NCBI RefSeq assembly: GCF_000224145.3
Contig: NC_020168.2
Location: 3,190,554-3,254,553, forward strand
Reading direction: 5' to 3'
DNA length: 64,000 bases
DNA from: Ciona intestinalis
Lineage: Eukaryota; Chordata; Ascidiacea; Phlebobranchia; Cionidae
The position numbers were made by a program, and so were the translations under genes. The notes beneath the pieces are model-generated. The model saw only the letters and a list, made by a program, of their open reading frames with translations. It was not told where the DNA came from and ran no database searches. Every line of letters starts with the position of its first letter. Within the stretch, counting starts at the first letter, position 1. This document shows positions 35,219-47,333 of this stretch, piece after piece.

Positions 35219-38200
35219 ATGTCATATTTATCAAGCAGTAGTAGTAGCAGCGACTTCACGGATAGCGATTTTTCAACCCCTGGAACTACAAGAAGAAGAA
35301 GATATGGCAGAATATATGAATCAGACACTTCATCTGAAGACAGCTGGTCAGACGATACAAGCGATGAAATGACAAAACGAGTAAGATTTTGCTCACCCTT
35401 GCCGAGAAGTAACAACGGATGCAATATTCGCACTCAACGTATTCCGGTATCTGCTGATATTTCATCGCCTGCTACACGCACAGATATTGGTTCCGGGTTC
35501 GGCGATCGAGGTGAGAAACTTTATTAGCGGTTTGGAAAAGTGTTTTTTGTTTATTAAAATGTAAAGCTTGGTAGATTTATATCATGAGATAATAAGAATA
35601 ACTCTGGTTAGGTCTGAACTCCTTGCAGGACTTGCTGTATGACGGCCTGCGTATAGAGAATAGAAAGTATAGCAGGATGAGGGAAGATGGGATAACGTTT
35701 AGCACCTAATATCCAAATCCTGATCGTGTTTTAAACAATTAACAACGGTCTATAGGAGTCGTAAGGATATGGTTTAATAATATTCGAATTTTCTTTGTTT
35801 ACAACTAAATGTGACGAGAAAATAGAATGATAAGGTATCCCATCTCCCCCTACTCTATACTCTGTATGGATGTACATAAGATACACGAATATTAGGTGCG
35901 CTGATAAGGGGATCAGTATCAGCTTATGAGATAATGAAGTTAAAGCTTTTTCTATCTTTTTTAAAAAGTTTACTAGTTCGTCTTATAGTTCACTAAATGT
36001 GTCAGTTAGTTTTTGCGACAACTTGCCAAAAGTAAACCCGTATTTTACGAGAGCATAATATTAGTCGACCGCTGTGTTTCCCGCATATATCCAACAGTTA
36101 AAATAAACTCGCTCGACCTCAAAATAACGTGGCAGTTGTCCATAGAACATTTAGGTTACCCATGTGTCGTTATTCTTTGCCGTTTTCTGCTATTGTTTGT
36201 CGGTTTTGTTCCATTAAAAATTAGTTGGCCAGATGGTGGGTATATTTGTCCCCGTGTTGGCTATTTTTCTATAGTCTGTATTAAGACATATAGTGAACTT
36301 TTAACAATTAAAGTAATTAAGTATTAAGTGCTACGAAATACGAAATACGTATCGAACAAAAATCGAGGTGAACGATTTGTATTTTAAGAGATATATATTG
36401 TTCCTTATCACGAGAATCTTCCAACACTATAAATCAGGGCCAGATTCACGGACTTTATCACAGTCACGGCAATTAGGCTCGAAGTAATTAGTTTGATTGA
36501 AAGTAAATCGGGCTAAATACCTCCAAGTGCCCCTAACTTTGTTCGTTTATTAGTTTAATGCGGTGAGCAAGCAAACCGGAACATTCGATTCGTTCGGGTC
36601 GATTGTTTATTTTATTTAATTTAAACGAAAGTTGACAATTTGTAGTCGGGAAAGACGAACTAATTTGTCGCCTCCGGAGATGCGATGACGTCACGCGTGA
36701 CCTCACAATAGCACGACCTCTACGTCACAATCCACACGTCAGATCGCGAGTGGAAAGTAGTTCTAAAGCGGCACTCGAAAAAAGAGAAAGCGTTTCACGG
36801 CCCGCGTAGAAAAGGGAATGTTTTCTAAGCAAAAGAGAGCAGTTACCGTCGACAGCGATAACTGAAGTAGCAGTTTTTGAATCCAGTTGCTATGGTTTGA
36901 GTTATGTTATTGTACAGAACAGAACAAAAGGTGTGAAGTTTTGTTTCAGTTTCATTCTTCCGTATCGAACTGTACGATTTTAAATGTTGCTGTTATTGAT
37001 ATTAGTGTTTGCGTTGAATGTGGCTGAACGCATTTTGAAAAGTTTTCTGGAAATCTTGATTAGTTTGCATAACATTTTCGTCGGTATACTGCAACCGCCT
37101 AAAATGACGAATACAGTAAGGTTATATTTAAAAAAATCTATAGGTCATTAAAGAGGCGTACTTTGAATTTGACGATAATTGAGTAAAAATGAAATTCCCA
37201 GTCGCTTTACCATGCAATGCTCATTTCCCGACGTGTCTAATTTGGCGAAAGGGTGTGAACTGATTAGGGCTTTGTGGAGCTGTAATCGCCTTTGCGTCTT
37301 TTGAATTGACCGCTGCTGAGTTTTTATTTGAACAAAGCGTTAATCCCTCTGTAAAGATGGGACAGGGTGGTAATAAGCCAGCAGACGAGTTCATGAGGCA
37401 GTCGCGACAGTCTGTAGCTCACACAGGCAAAAGAACGGCGCGCGTAATTCAGTTAAAGAGCAGGGGGTACAAAGTTTGTTTTAATCGGCATTTTATGATT
37501 TTGTTGACCAGAGTACGTACATATACGGGATATAACTTAGACAATTTGTTGTTGAATTGAAATCTGAAACCTGTCAGTTTTAAGACTTTCTTATTGGGTT
37601 ATAGACATGAGAGGTAAGTTAACAAATGGCAGCATTTAGGTCAAGGTAAAATGTAAAATTAGGTCCTAACTTGTTTTATCGGCAAACTCTGGCATAAATC
37701 ACATTGGACGTAAATTCTTTTGAGCTTGCCGAACATTAGGTCTTCACTAATACATGATTTATAGTAAATTAGCAATTTTTCTAACTTTTTGATACTCTTA
37801 GGTCAACTGAAGTTGGTAATATGCGGAACAGCAAGGAAACTAACGGTCACTTTTCTGGGAGTGAGATCGCTTCACAAATCATACACAAGATCTGGGTCGT
37901 ACCCCCATTATATTTACCTAAAGGTAAACAGAGTTTTAAGCTAACTATAAACTGGTTAAAAATCCCCCCTTATAAAATCCGTGTTGCCTATACTTAAACT
38001 ACTTTTTGCTCTCCGTATCAACTTTAATAACGGTATACAATTACCAAACATTTTCTTTTTAAAATTCTGTGGGTAAACTGTACATTTCCAAACTATGCAA
38101 AAAAATTACACAAATCGGCGATTTCGACCTTATTTTTTACCTAAAATTTTGCATATTTTATTAAAATGTTTATCGTGTTTACAGATATCATTATCCCCGG

Positions 38201-41200
38201 ACACTGAGAACCGAGTTCGACACAAAACCTCACCAAAGTGTCTTACCTCAGACACCTTGTCAGTCCATGAATCATTTTCATTGTGAGTTATAACTATTAG
38301 ATTTGAGTAAATTATTACGAGTTTTGATTGCTTACAAAAAGTTTGAGTCAAAATATCTTTAAGCGTATTCTGCAAAAGTATACAGCTTTATACTTCGTAT
38401 TTTTCAAAGTAAATGTCTGTCAAAAAGTTTAAATTCTTGGTTTAAATACCCCATTTTACCCACAACTCCCAATTTTGTATTCTTTCTATTTTACAAAACT
38501 TTTTTCATAACATTTACTAAAACTATTTGACTTTTTAGTGACATCACCCGTCGTGATATTGGGAAACGAATTCTTATCTCAGCTTGGAGCAAATGTGAGG
38601 CATATGATCGCTCAATGTTCATCGGGTGTATGAGCTTTGGTGTCAAGCGTATTGTGTCTAACCAGGAGGTAAGAACAATAGGTTTTGTAAACTTATTTAA
38701 CTTCTAGTGTATCAAAATGTATTGGTAATGAGCCTAAATCTCATTTCTTATGGTGCTTCTCGCTGTGGAATCTCACCCACGTAACACAGAATCATAACTA
38801 TACCGTTTTATCGTTATACTTCCTATTTTTTTTATGATTTATGAACTTTTCGGGATTTTACTGCAACCGAAGTTACCAAAACACCTTTGTGTTTTTATTG
38901 TATGTCTAACAGCTGTGTAAATGAACACATTATTTTCCAGGTTATCCAAGGCTGGTATTACTTTCTCAGTGAAATCCTAGGCCGAAAGAAACACTTGACC
39001 GCCAAAGTTATTCACGAACCACAATGTAAGTATTTGATCCCCGTGTGTACAAAGTTTTAAAACTACAGTGGTTTAAATTTTTAAACAAAAATTTCAGATT
39101 CTGACAACGATTATTACGAACATCAGCCATTGAAGGTTCAGACTTTGCCTTCACGACGCAAAGTGCAAACACTAGGAAACATTAAGAGTTCACACCTTAA
39201 CAACCAAAGCAGCGATTCGTCGCTCGCTGGTTACGCAAAACAGGTAAACTAAAAATATATTTAAAATTACTTCGATTTAACTAGCAATACAAAGTTACAT
39301 ACATGTATAACTCGTAAACGAGTACGAAGTGTATAAAAATCGAATCACTGTGTTATAACGACTATCGTTTTCCTGCCACGCGAGGATAAAGCAACTTATA
39401 CATTCATTCGTTTATCATTAATGAAACATGCATTATATTGCGTCGTGTTCAAATGGAGTATGGGTAGAATATTTCGCAAAAAACAGTACAATGTATCTTG
39501 ATTGGGTAAACAAAGCATAGCACACGTGTGTATATACGCTAATCCAAACGAAAGGCATTGTATATAACGACTGGTTGTATAAGGTTGATCTCTTTAGGTG
39601 TGAATCGGATTTATATATCTATCTCATGCTTATACCTTATTAAGTACAACGCGGGATCTAGTCAAAACTCGAACCCAGCAATTAATGCTGCGGCCACGGT
39701 AGAACAGCCGCCTTTTATCAGAGTACTACGGGTTCGAAACTCGCCATTCTAAATAGTAAATCGTGAGTAATCCCGAGACGATTTTGTTCATTCATTGTCC
39801 CCTCATATTTTGGTCTTGTAGCACCTGCCAGGTGTACACTCGTGGTATATCCATCAAAGCGATCATTATACGCTATTGTAACAAAACTTGTTTTGACATT
39901 TATTATCTTCTGCGGCGCTTTACGACCGGAATATTGATTTAGATAACGATCGTGTAAACAATTTAGGGCAGTAACCGTAATAACACAACGCATGTTCTAA
40001 AGCCGACTTTTCAATCAGTTTACATTTTTTTGGTTATCCGACATATGATCATATAAGTTTTAGTCGTGCAAAAATGCCAGAAAATGAAAATGCCGATATG
40101 GGTCCATATATAACCGCTTCTAAGAAAAAGAAGCAGCCTAAAACAATTTTTGGTAAAAGCCATATTTTTCGACGCGCTTGGAACCATTTTTCTGAACGGT
40201 AAATAATTTTTTTTCTACAGCTTTCAGATTTGCGTGTTAGTATTAATCGATTTTCATTAATGTAATTTTCAGGCTCGCCAGCCAAGAAGAAAATCCATGC
40301 GCAGCAAGCGGTCTTTCGATGACGAAACAAAACCTTTCAAGCGTATCAAGTTAACCGAGGATATTCACACAACGGTTCATGACAATGCATCCGATGATCC
40401 TGAACCAATTGCTGTGTCGAGCGAAACCACATCAACCAGTTATGACGTCATCACACGACGACGTCACAACCTCGGGAAGAAATATACGTCCACTGATCTT
40501 TTGCTCTTCCGGATGAGTTACTATGGCAACCATGAGGAATCAAGCGAGGAAGATGAAAATCTATGTTCATCCGGACTTCCAGTGGAGTTGAAAGAGACGA
40601 GGTCCGCGAAAATCATTTCACAAGCTTCTATAACTGCGGAAAAATCAAACGAAAACGAGGACTTCGTGAATGGAAACTTGGTCGAAACACGTTGCAGTGC
40701 TAGAGTAGCGAAGCGAAGGAGACTTCAGCATTTACCAGATCGACGATGCGTGAGTTCGTACGTCGAGTCCCACCCGGAGGAGATCATAATCAAGATAGCA
40801 CAGAAGTTGAGCGGTTCAAGTGTACAGGAACCGATACTTGAACACGATGATCGGGGTTACCATAGTGGTGCGACGTCCACGTCCACTTCGTGTGATTCCA
40901 GTTCAGACGAGTCGAAACCGGTTAACCAAGATGGCGATTACGTATATTTGTCTGGCGACCCTACCAAAATGCCATGGGACGATAAAAGCGAACAAAAAAT
41001 TCCAAAAAACGAATCGAAATTTGCGGAAATTAAGAAATGTACGACCCTTGCCACTAACACTGTGTCGGAGCCCAGTATTGCAGATAGTAAAGGGAAACAG
41101 ACATCAATGTAAGTAGTTTCCAATTATTTACGAGTTTTTCTTAATCTTGAATGGGTCGTGGCCCCATTTCACACAAATTCGCAAAAATCGGGTTGCCAAA

Positions 41201-42698
41201 AATGTTCCCTCTTTTATGACACCGCACTGCCCTTAGCTACTGCTGCATTTATTCTATAACATGAAACTTAATTTTAGACAAAATCTGAAAAACTGGTTCA
41301 ACCGTAAAGCCGACGATGCCGTGTTTAACTCTCGTGAGAAATCCCAAGCTTCACCGAAAACGATCAACCCTCCAAAATCAATCTCGACCGGATGGTTATT
41401 GAAGTATAAAGCCGCTGAAAATCATGTTTTCCGTCAACTTAAACGAACAACCAGTCTAAGAAAGACTGAAGTAAAGTAAGTTAAGATTATAATGAGCATG
41501 AAGATATTTACTTCATATTCGTGCTTTTTGGCGAACGAGTACGCAGCAAAAAGACGTTGTATTTTTTCTCCAATGTTCGCAACAAATGCGTTGTATTTAC
41601 ACGAGTGGGGATTGGTGCAGACAACATGCTAAAACGTGTCGACAGAATAAAAAAGCTGCAGAATAATTCTAACATTTCCCTTTTTTATAGAACTTGTGAG
41701 CATTGCGTCTATTCATCTCAAACTCTAGCAGAAGTGCTGAAGCGAAAAGGTAAAATAACTTAGCTTATACTTCTTTTGCACTCATCATCATTTAATTATC
41801 TTTGTTTAAAACCTGGCTTAAGCTTTTAAATAACTCTTGATGCTTCTATTGTATGATCTCAACAAATCTCGCAACTTGAACAAATATGTAACTGAAAAAA
41901 TCCAAAAATAAAATAATCACTCACAAAGTAACATACTTGGTAACTCGTTTGAAACAGAACATACCGACTGTCGTTTTTCAGCCACGCGTGCATAAAGCAA
42001 GTTACATTCATTTATTCAACTGTGTAGATGAATAAATTAATGATAATCTTATTTCCACAGGAGGTGCGACTGCTTTTCGTATCTTCCTTGAAAGTGAATT
42101 CAGCGACGAAAACATTCATTTCTACCTCGATGTTGAGGCTTATAAGCAAGTGAGGGGTGGAAGACGTCACAAGATGGCGACAAAGATATTCGAGCAATAC
42201 CTAATCGAGAACTCGCCCAGCGAGGTAAGCACATTAACCATGTTTCTTAAAAAACTGTCTTTGGTTGCATTCTCCTTATCTGTTTCGCATGGGTGAGGAG
42301 TTACGATAGAAAAATACTGTCGTAATTTGGAAATTGAAAATAAGTTTTTTTGGCCATTTTTTTTTTAAATTTGTCTCATATTGGTGTGGTCATTTACGAT
42401 GTGTCAAGAACTGGAAACTGAGCCTCTGGATTGCCCTAGTATTCCTTATATAAGGATTTGTAGTTGACGAAATAGAAGTTGCTTCCACCTTTTTTGGATT
42501 TTAATTTAACAGAATTTGAATTTATTTTAGGTCAACATCGACGCCAAAACTCGAGCTGCCACAAAATCCGGACTTGCTTCGTCCGATTCCTCCATTTTTG
42601 ATCTCGCACAAGAACGAATCTTTAAACTGATGGAAACTGATTCTTTCCGAAGATTCCAAATCAGCGAGTTCAGAAAATGCAAATGTTCGTCGCGGTGA
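35219..42698 (+). CDS. RGS3: RGS3-like regulator of G-protein signalling (C2 + RGS)
   Basis: Eleven exons, 765 residues: 35219-35510, 37802-37923, 38185-38282, 38539-38668, 38941-39025, 39098-39243, 40273-41108, 41278-41475, 41691-41749, 42061-42224, 42531-42698. An acidic Ser-rich N-terminus is followed by a C2 domain (about 98-245: GQLKLVI, ISLSPDTENRVRHKT, FIGCMSFGVK, GWYYFLSEILGRKKHL) closely resembling the long form of vertebrate RGS3. A long disordered acidic/basic region comes next, mostly one 836-base exon. The RGS domain spans about 640-755 (FLESEFSDENIHFYLDVEAYK, VNIDAKTR, FDLAQERIFKLMETDSFRRF) and in this family speeds GTP hydrolysis by Gi/Gq alpha subunits. No PDZ domain is seen, unlike vertebrate RGS3. 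The start sits 22 bases after ttccacag, a possible 5'-UTR or leader acceptor. The 5' exons exist twice here. Confidence 0.9.
35668..35862 (+). repeat. MITE copy, right duplicated segment
   Basis: Same insertion as at 32557, with a few substitutions (aaggtatcccatctccccct at the right end). Confidence 0.8.
36686..36693. promoter_or_regulatory. CRE palindrome TGACGTCA, right copy
   Basis: Counterpart of the site at 33575, with the same half-site cluster downstream. Confidence 0.4.
36984..37115 (+). CDS. Candidate alternative first exon, right copy
   Basis: Right-copy version of 33873-34004, open over the same 44 codons, with a changed P-E-K/P-K-M dipeptide region near its end. Low confidence for the same reasons. 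Confidence 0.25.
39283..39410 (+). repeat. SINE tail copy, RGS3-like intron 6
   Basis: Contains aagttacatacatgtataac, gtgttataacgactatcgtt and gccacgcgaggataaagcaa. Confidence 0.7.
39670..39865 (+). repeat. tRNA-like repeat, RGS3-like intron 6
   Basis: The stretch cggtagaacagccgc, about 35 bases, then gggttcgaaactcgcc has the spacing of an A box and B box. The body differs from the main SINE, although caggtgtacactcgtggtat recalls its tail. It is not a foldable complete tRNA. Confidence 0.4.
40075..40199 (+). CDS. Candidate small exon before the long RGS3-like exon
   Basis: Begins ATG, encodes MPENENADMGPYITASKKKK onward, ends about GAACG/gtaaat. Joining it to the exon at 40273 would need a different phase from the main model and would stop soon after, so it does not make a longer RGS3 form. 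It could be chance or a short upstream reading frame. Confidence 0.2.
41913..42020 (+). repeat. SINE tail fragment, RGS3-like intron 9
   Basis: Contains cactcacaaagtaacatact, ggtaactcgtttgaaacaga and cagccacgcgtgcataaagc. Confidence 0.65.
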
Positions 42699-43569
42699 AG
42701 ACTGTAGGTTTCGAACCCGCAACTCAAGAAGTCGAGAGACGTTAAATAACAGATGACCTGGAATAGAAACGGCAGAATGAGACAAAACCATTAAAAACTT
42801 ATTTCATTCTGTCTTTCGGTTGAAAGTCTTTATTACGGAAGCAACTTTAAAATATTTTGAAAGACCTGATGACGTTTCAAAAACTTAATGACGTATTCAA
42901 AGAGACTTAATGTTGTTGTCAAACGCTATGTTTATATTTCACGCTGGCGTGCACTGACGCTTTAACTCGCCTTCGCTATATTTATACGTCAATAAATGTT
43001 CCACTATGTGTAATAACATTACGCGGTTGTTTTCCATTCTAAATAAAACATCCCGAGGTATGACTGTGCATTGATTAGTGTCTTCGTCGCGGTACGTAAC
43101 AAATATGCATCAACTGATATCATACAGACCGTGCAGTGACCCAAATGACGTAAAAAGCGTCACATTTATATATTGAAACTGGCCATAGCAATTGTTCTTC
43201 GAAAAATACTTAAAATAGGAATGGGAATTTTGATTTCTGCAATATGCAAATTTTCGTTTTTTGTCAATGGTAAATACGATGTGAAACTTATAGGAAATAC
43301 GTCATTGTAAAAAAAAATAGTCAAAATAAAATAATCAGAAATGAAAGTATGCTTTTTTGTTCTTGGTAAATACAACGATGTGAAACTTAGGAAATACGTT
43401 ATTGTAAAAAAAATAGGCAAAATAAAAAAATTAAAAGTAAAAATATAGAGAGTAAATACATAATAGAGAAAGATTCTTTACATAAAGCAGATATAGAACA
43501 TGTAATACTGAAATGTTAAAAATGCAGGTAAAAAATGGGTTTAAAAGTTGTGAAAAAACGTGATATTCA
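42699..43569. other. Convergent intergenic, RGS3-like/C2-like gene
   Basis: This includes the RGS3-like 3' UTR with candidate poly(A) signals AATAAA at 42991-42996 and 43042-43047. From 43255 to 43440 there are two tandem ~100 bp AT-rich units. No gene is seen. Confidence 0.55.
43255..43440 (+). repeat. Two ~98 bp AT-rich tandem units
   Basis: Both carry ggtaaatac..gatgtgaaac, ggaaatacgt.attgtaaaa and a following caaaataaaa stretch. Confidence 0.7.
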
Positions 43570-45961
43570 TCACTTTCTACGAATTGAACGACCCCTTCTC
43601 AATTTGCTTTCATTATTCACGGGTTCGCGGAGTTCCAAAACGGCTTTGATTTGTTCTCCTGGTTTATCCAATGCTTGCTGTAATGCATGTTCCACTTCCC
43701 GAGACTGGTATTCCTCGGCTGTGAGGAAAGCTGCAAAAAATATGTTTTTTAAGTTTATGTATATACGTCGGTTTTCAAGATTTTATAACTTTTGCACCAG
43801 CTTTGTGCCTAGGCCTACAACATGCCTTTCGATTGCCGGCAAAACATTTTTTTCTATCTTGCTAGTTCCTTCTCTTTTTTACTTTTAAATAATTTATTCT
43901 TCGTTGTCGTGTTCAAAGATATAATTAAAATAATGTTATATTATGATATTATATAATGTTATATAGTAGGGTAGGGGAAGATGGGACACCATTTTATTCT
44001 ATTTTCTCGGCACAATCGGTAGTAAACAAAGAACATTCAAAGAATCCCCACTACCCCCAGATACCGTCGTTAATTGTTTAAAACATGATTGGGATATTTA
44101 GATATTATGTGCTAAAGGTGCCCCGTCTTCCCCCACCCTACTACATAATTTTCCGAAATATAATTCTTCTTCGGACGTTTTAATGTTTTACCTCAGCTGT
44201 CTTATAAATATTTTATGTCCTTTGGACAGATTTCCTACATTGCGTTTGCACCAGTGGTTATTACAATGTTAGCGTAAAGTTTTAAAGTTACCTTTTTGTC
44301 CTGCAAGAGCAGCTTTTCCAAGAATAACTTTGCGATCATTGTTTGAACCTTTCACTTCAAACACGATTGATTTAGCTGTCAGCTCTTCAAGCGTGATACC
44401 ACGGAACACGAACGTATGTCTCCATCTAAAAAAAACGTTGAATTTAATTTTAGAATTTGTTATGTTTATTTTTTTTACTTTTAACAACTTTTTGGTGCAA
44501 AAGTTTGAATGTTTGTATTTATTTTCAGTTGTGTTTTTTGCAGCAACGCATTTTTCGAACTTTAGGCGCGTAAAACTTCACTGTATATAGTTGTATGTTC
44601 TACTTAATTTTTTATTCGTTATTGTACATCTCTTGACTTGTATATTATTTTGTAAAACTCCAAAGCATTTGTGCTGAAACAAGTAAGCCTGTGTATAATA
44701 GCGTGTTATTTTATGACCTCACTGAATATAGTATGTGGAAAAGTACAGAGGAGTAATGAATAAACAAAAACAACACTTACTACGCAATAAATAATGAATC
44801 ACTTAACAAGCGGTAATTTAAAATTTGCTACGCAATGAATTAATCACCTGCTTTTTCCGTTGCGTGACAAATATTGGTTTGAACTTTTCATTGACCCTTG
44901 TTTCTCTGGGTTTAAATAACATTTCACTTTGCTTCGTATGATTCGGTCATCTTCGTCGTCTTTGAAGTTGTTCAGCATATTTGTTCCTTTCGTAACATCA
45001 ACCACTAATTCGGTTTCTTCCTCGGAATTTTTATCCGAGGAAAAAAATCCCAAAATCCCAGAATTCGCACTGTATGTTGAGCATTTGTCCTCGCTGAAGA
45101 ATGAAACAAAATTTAAATAAGAGACGGAATGTCGTTTTTAGAGAAGTATATACATCGTTTAGGTTCATATAACATGGGTTTTAAGGTCAATTTTAATTTA
45201 AACATGACAACCTATAGGTAAGATATGACTTTTAATTCATAGAGTTTCGGTTTAAAAATCCTGACTGTTATTTCGTTATGAGAATCGACCAATTTGATAT
45301 AAGCATTAGACTCTAGATTTACGAAATTTCTTACAGATAAAATTTAATGACGGCACATTTAATACAATATATCGCGTTAAAGGAAATGTTCTTACTTTTT
45401 TGATTCACAATCAAACTGTTTGGTTGGGTTGAATTGAATTCGAACGTGCATTCTGGGCGGCTGTTGAAAAAAAAACAACAACATGAGTACTTGACCACAC
45501 ACTTCAGTGTCGCTTATAAAGACTTGTCTTACCATACTACGTTCCAATGCCTCTTGTTTTTGCAGCTCTAATCTGGCAGATTTAAGTGATTCGTAATAGG
45601 CCTCAAGATATGTTGATTTCTCATATTGGTTTAACAGCGCTTCTCTTGTTTCTTTAGCCGCCAATTCCTCGAGCCGAGCCCACTTCTCCGGGCATGTTTG
45701 GCGAAAATACATCGCCTTTTCAAGCAAAGTCGCCCCGGGTGCAGGTCGCTTTGACCGCCGAGGACTTGGACCCGGACTCGAAGAAGCAACGCTTTGACTG
45801 TTGCTCTGTGTGGAGTGGGACCTGCTTCGTGAGTCTAGATTGCCGCTTTCGCTGGCTTGAATTGAAAGTTTTCTGGAAGTTTCGTTGTTGTTTTTCTCCG
45901 GAAGAATCATCTCGGCCCCTTTGGTTTTGTCGTCGCTGTACGAAGTTATAACGGGAGGCAT
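43570..45961 (-). CDS. Unrecognised protein with C2-like region
   Basis: Five phase-consistent exons, 344 residues, high to low: 45961-45533, 45460-45396, 45093-44848, 44425-44292, 43730-43570. The N-terminus is Ser/Arg-rich and looks disordered (SRSRSHSTQSNSQSVASSS, PRRSKRPAPGATL). A helical, probably coiled-coil stretch follows (about 85-143: EKWARLEELAAKETREALLN onward). The rest reads like a C2 beta-sandwich with a long acidic insertion: RMHVRIQFNP; SEEETELVVDV; IIRSKVKCYLNPE; WRHTFVFRGITLEEL; SIVFEVKGSN; KVILGKAAL. It ends with a short basic tail. C2 domains usually bind lipids or proteins; typical calcium aspartates are not obvious. I do not recognise the orthologue. It is convergent with the RGS3-like gene. 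Confidence 0.75.
43974..44144 (-). repeat. MITE copy, intron of C2-like gene
   Basis: Left end tagtagggtaggggaagatg and right end ccccgtcttcccccacccta form an extended inverted repeat. The interior is in reverse orientation. Confidence 0.85.
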
Positions 45962-46550
45962 TTTATAGACTTTGATTTTTCTTTTCGTAATTTTTTTCTC
46001 GTAAAATCTAAATTCATATAAAATGAGTCAAATTTTACAGATATTATACTATCATCATTTAACAGCAGAGTTCTTAAAAAATCGAAATCCTTTTTATTTT
46101 TAATCTGAATCCTTTTTTAACTGATCTAATATAAAAATAACGCGAATATCGTTTACATTTTTTAAATGCAGTCACGAATACCAAATTTATTAAATCAGCC
46201 AATAAGAGAAAAAGCAACTAAGCGACAGCAGAAAAAACCTTACTTGAATAAAAGTCAAAAAAGTCAAAAACCGTGGCTGCTAAACCTACATGTTATAAAT
46301 GCTTCGAGGTGTTAATTCGAAACACACTTTTATACCAAAATTTAGTTTCCGTTCGGAAGTATATAACGCTTTTCCTGCGTCGGTGTCGTGCGCACGTACA
46401 CAGTGATATTATGTTCAAAACGGTCTGCACGAATTAGATCAATTATTTTTGTCCCCAAATGACAGCACGAGACATGAGTAAACACACGAAGTGATGTGAG
46501 TGTAAGTTTTGACGCGTGCCCGGAAAAGAAGACAAAATGCGTCAAGCACA

Positions 46551-46691
46551 AAAATGAACTTTCTGGCTGCAGTTATTTTAATTTTGAGTCACATCTCGTT
46601 TAAATGGCAGAAAAACGTTAATATTACTCAAGCCCTTAATGACGGCCATCGTGTTCCTGCTGGTTTGCACACAGCAGGCAACTTTTACTGA
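46551..46691 (+). CDS. Possible short secreted peptide (weak)
   Basis: A 46-residue frame starts ATG after aagcacaaaa. It has a signal-peptide-like start (NFLAAVILILSHIS) and a polar remainder ending AGNFY. No intron, homologue or processing site was recognised. It may be chance. Confidence 0.15.
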   Translation, partial: KMNFLAAVILILSHISFKWQKNVNITQALNDGHRVPAGLHTAGNFY

Positions 46692-47211
46692 ACCCGGGAA
46701 CGAGTAAATCAATTAGTCAAAATTTTTAAGATGGGGTGTTTAAACAAAGACTAACTTTTGCCTGCTGCCCTTGCAGCTGGACCTCGCCCATTAGGATTAT
46801 AAAATACTGAACGCTAACTAAGCGGTCTTGGAATATACTTTAAAAGACTCACGTTAATTATAAAAATACAAAAAAACAAACACTGATTATAAACTAATTT
46901 TAAATTGACATTGCGTTTCTTACTACGTAATCCAAAGCATTTAGGTAACGAAAACCTTAAGATGTTTAACCAAAATACTAAAAAACAGCTTAAAAATAAA
47001 TTTTACTTCATAACACAACTGCTGCTACTGAACTGCTAAACAAAATTGTTTTGTCTTATCAGGTGTTAGTACACAAACATGATTGCCCTATACCTAACAT
47101 ACGTGGCATCTTATACAGAATAAACGTGACTCACTCTTGTTACAACGCCAACGCAAACAAGTAGTGATACAGGTAATCTAGATGAAACCACGAGATTCCA
47201 ATAATAAACTA

Positions 47212-47333
47212 TAGTAAAGTGGATACTATTAGCACCTAAATCCCATATTTCCTGATTGTGTTTTAAACAATTAACAACACTATTTTAGAGTCGCCGCATA
47301 TGAAAACTTGTCCCACCAGACCCCACACTACGT
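47212..47333 (+). repeat. MITE copy, shortened
   Basis: Contains tagtaaagtggatactatta, the core ttgtgttttaaacaattaac and the end cccaccagaccccacactac. The middle is reduced. Confidence 0.65.

Larger units (their letters stand above)
35001..38055 (+). repeat. Right copy of ~3.06 kb duplicated segment
   Basis: This is the counterpart of 31890-34950. Differences are uneven: 36430-37760 is nearly identical to the left copy, while the parts around 35850-36430 and 37920-37980 carry more substitutions and small indels. Confidence 0.9.
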
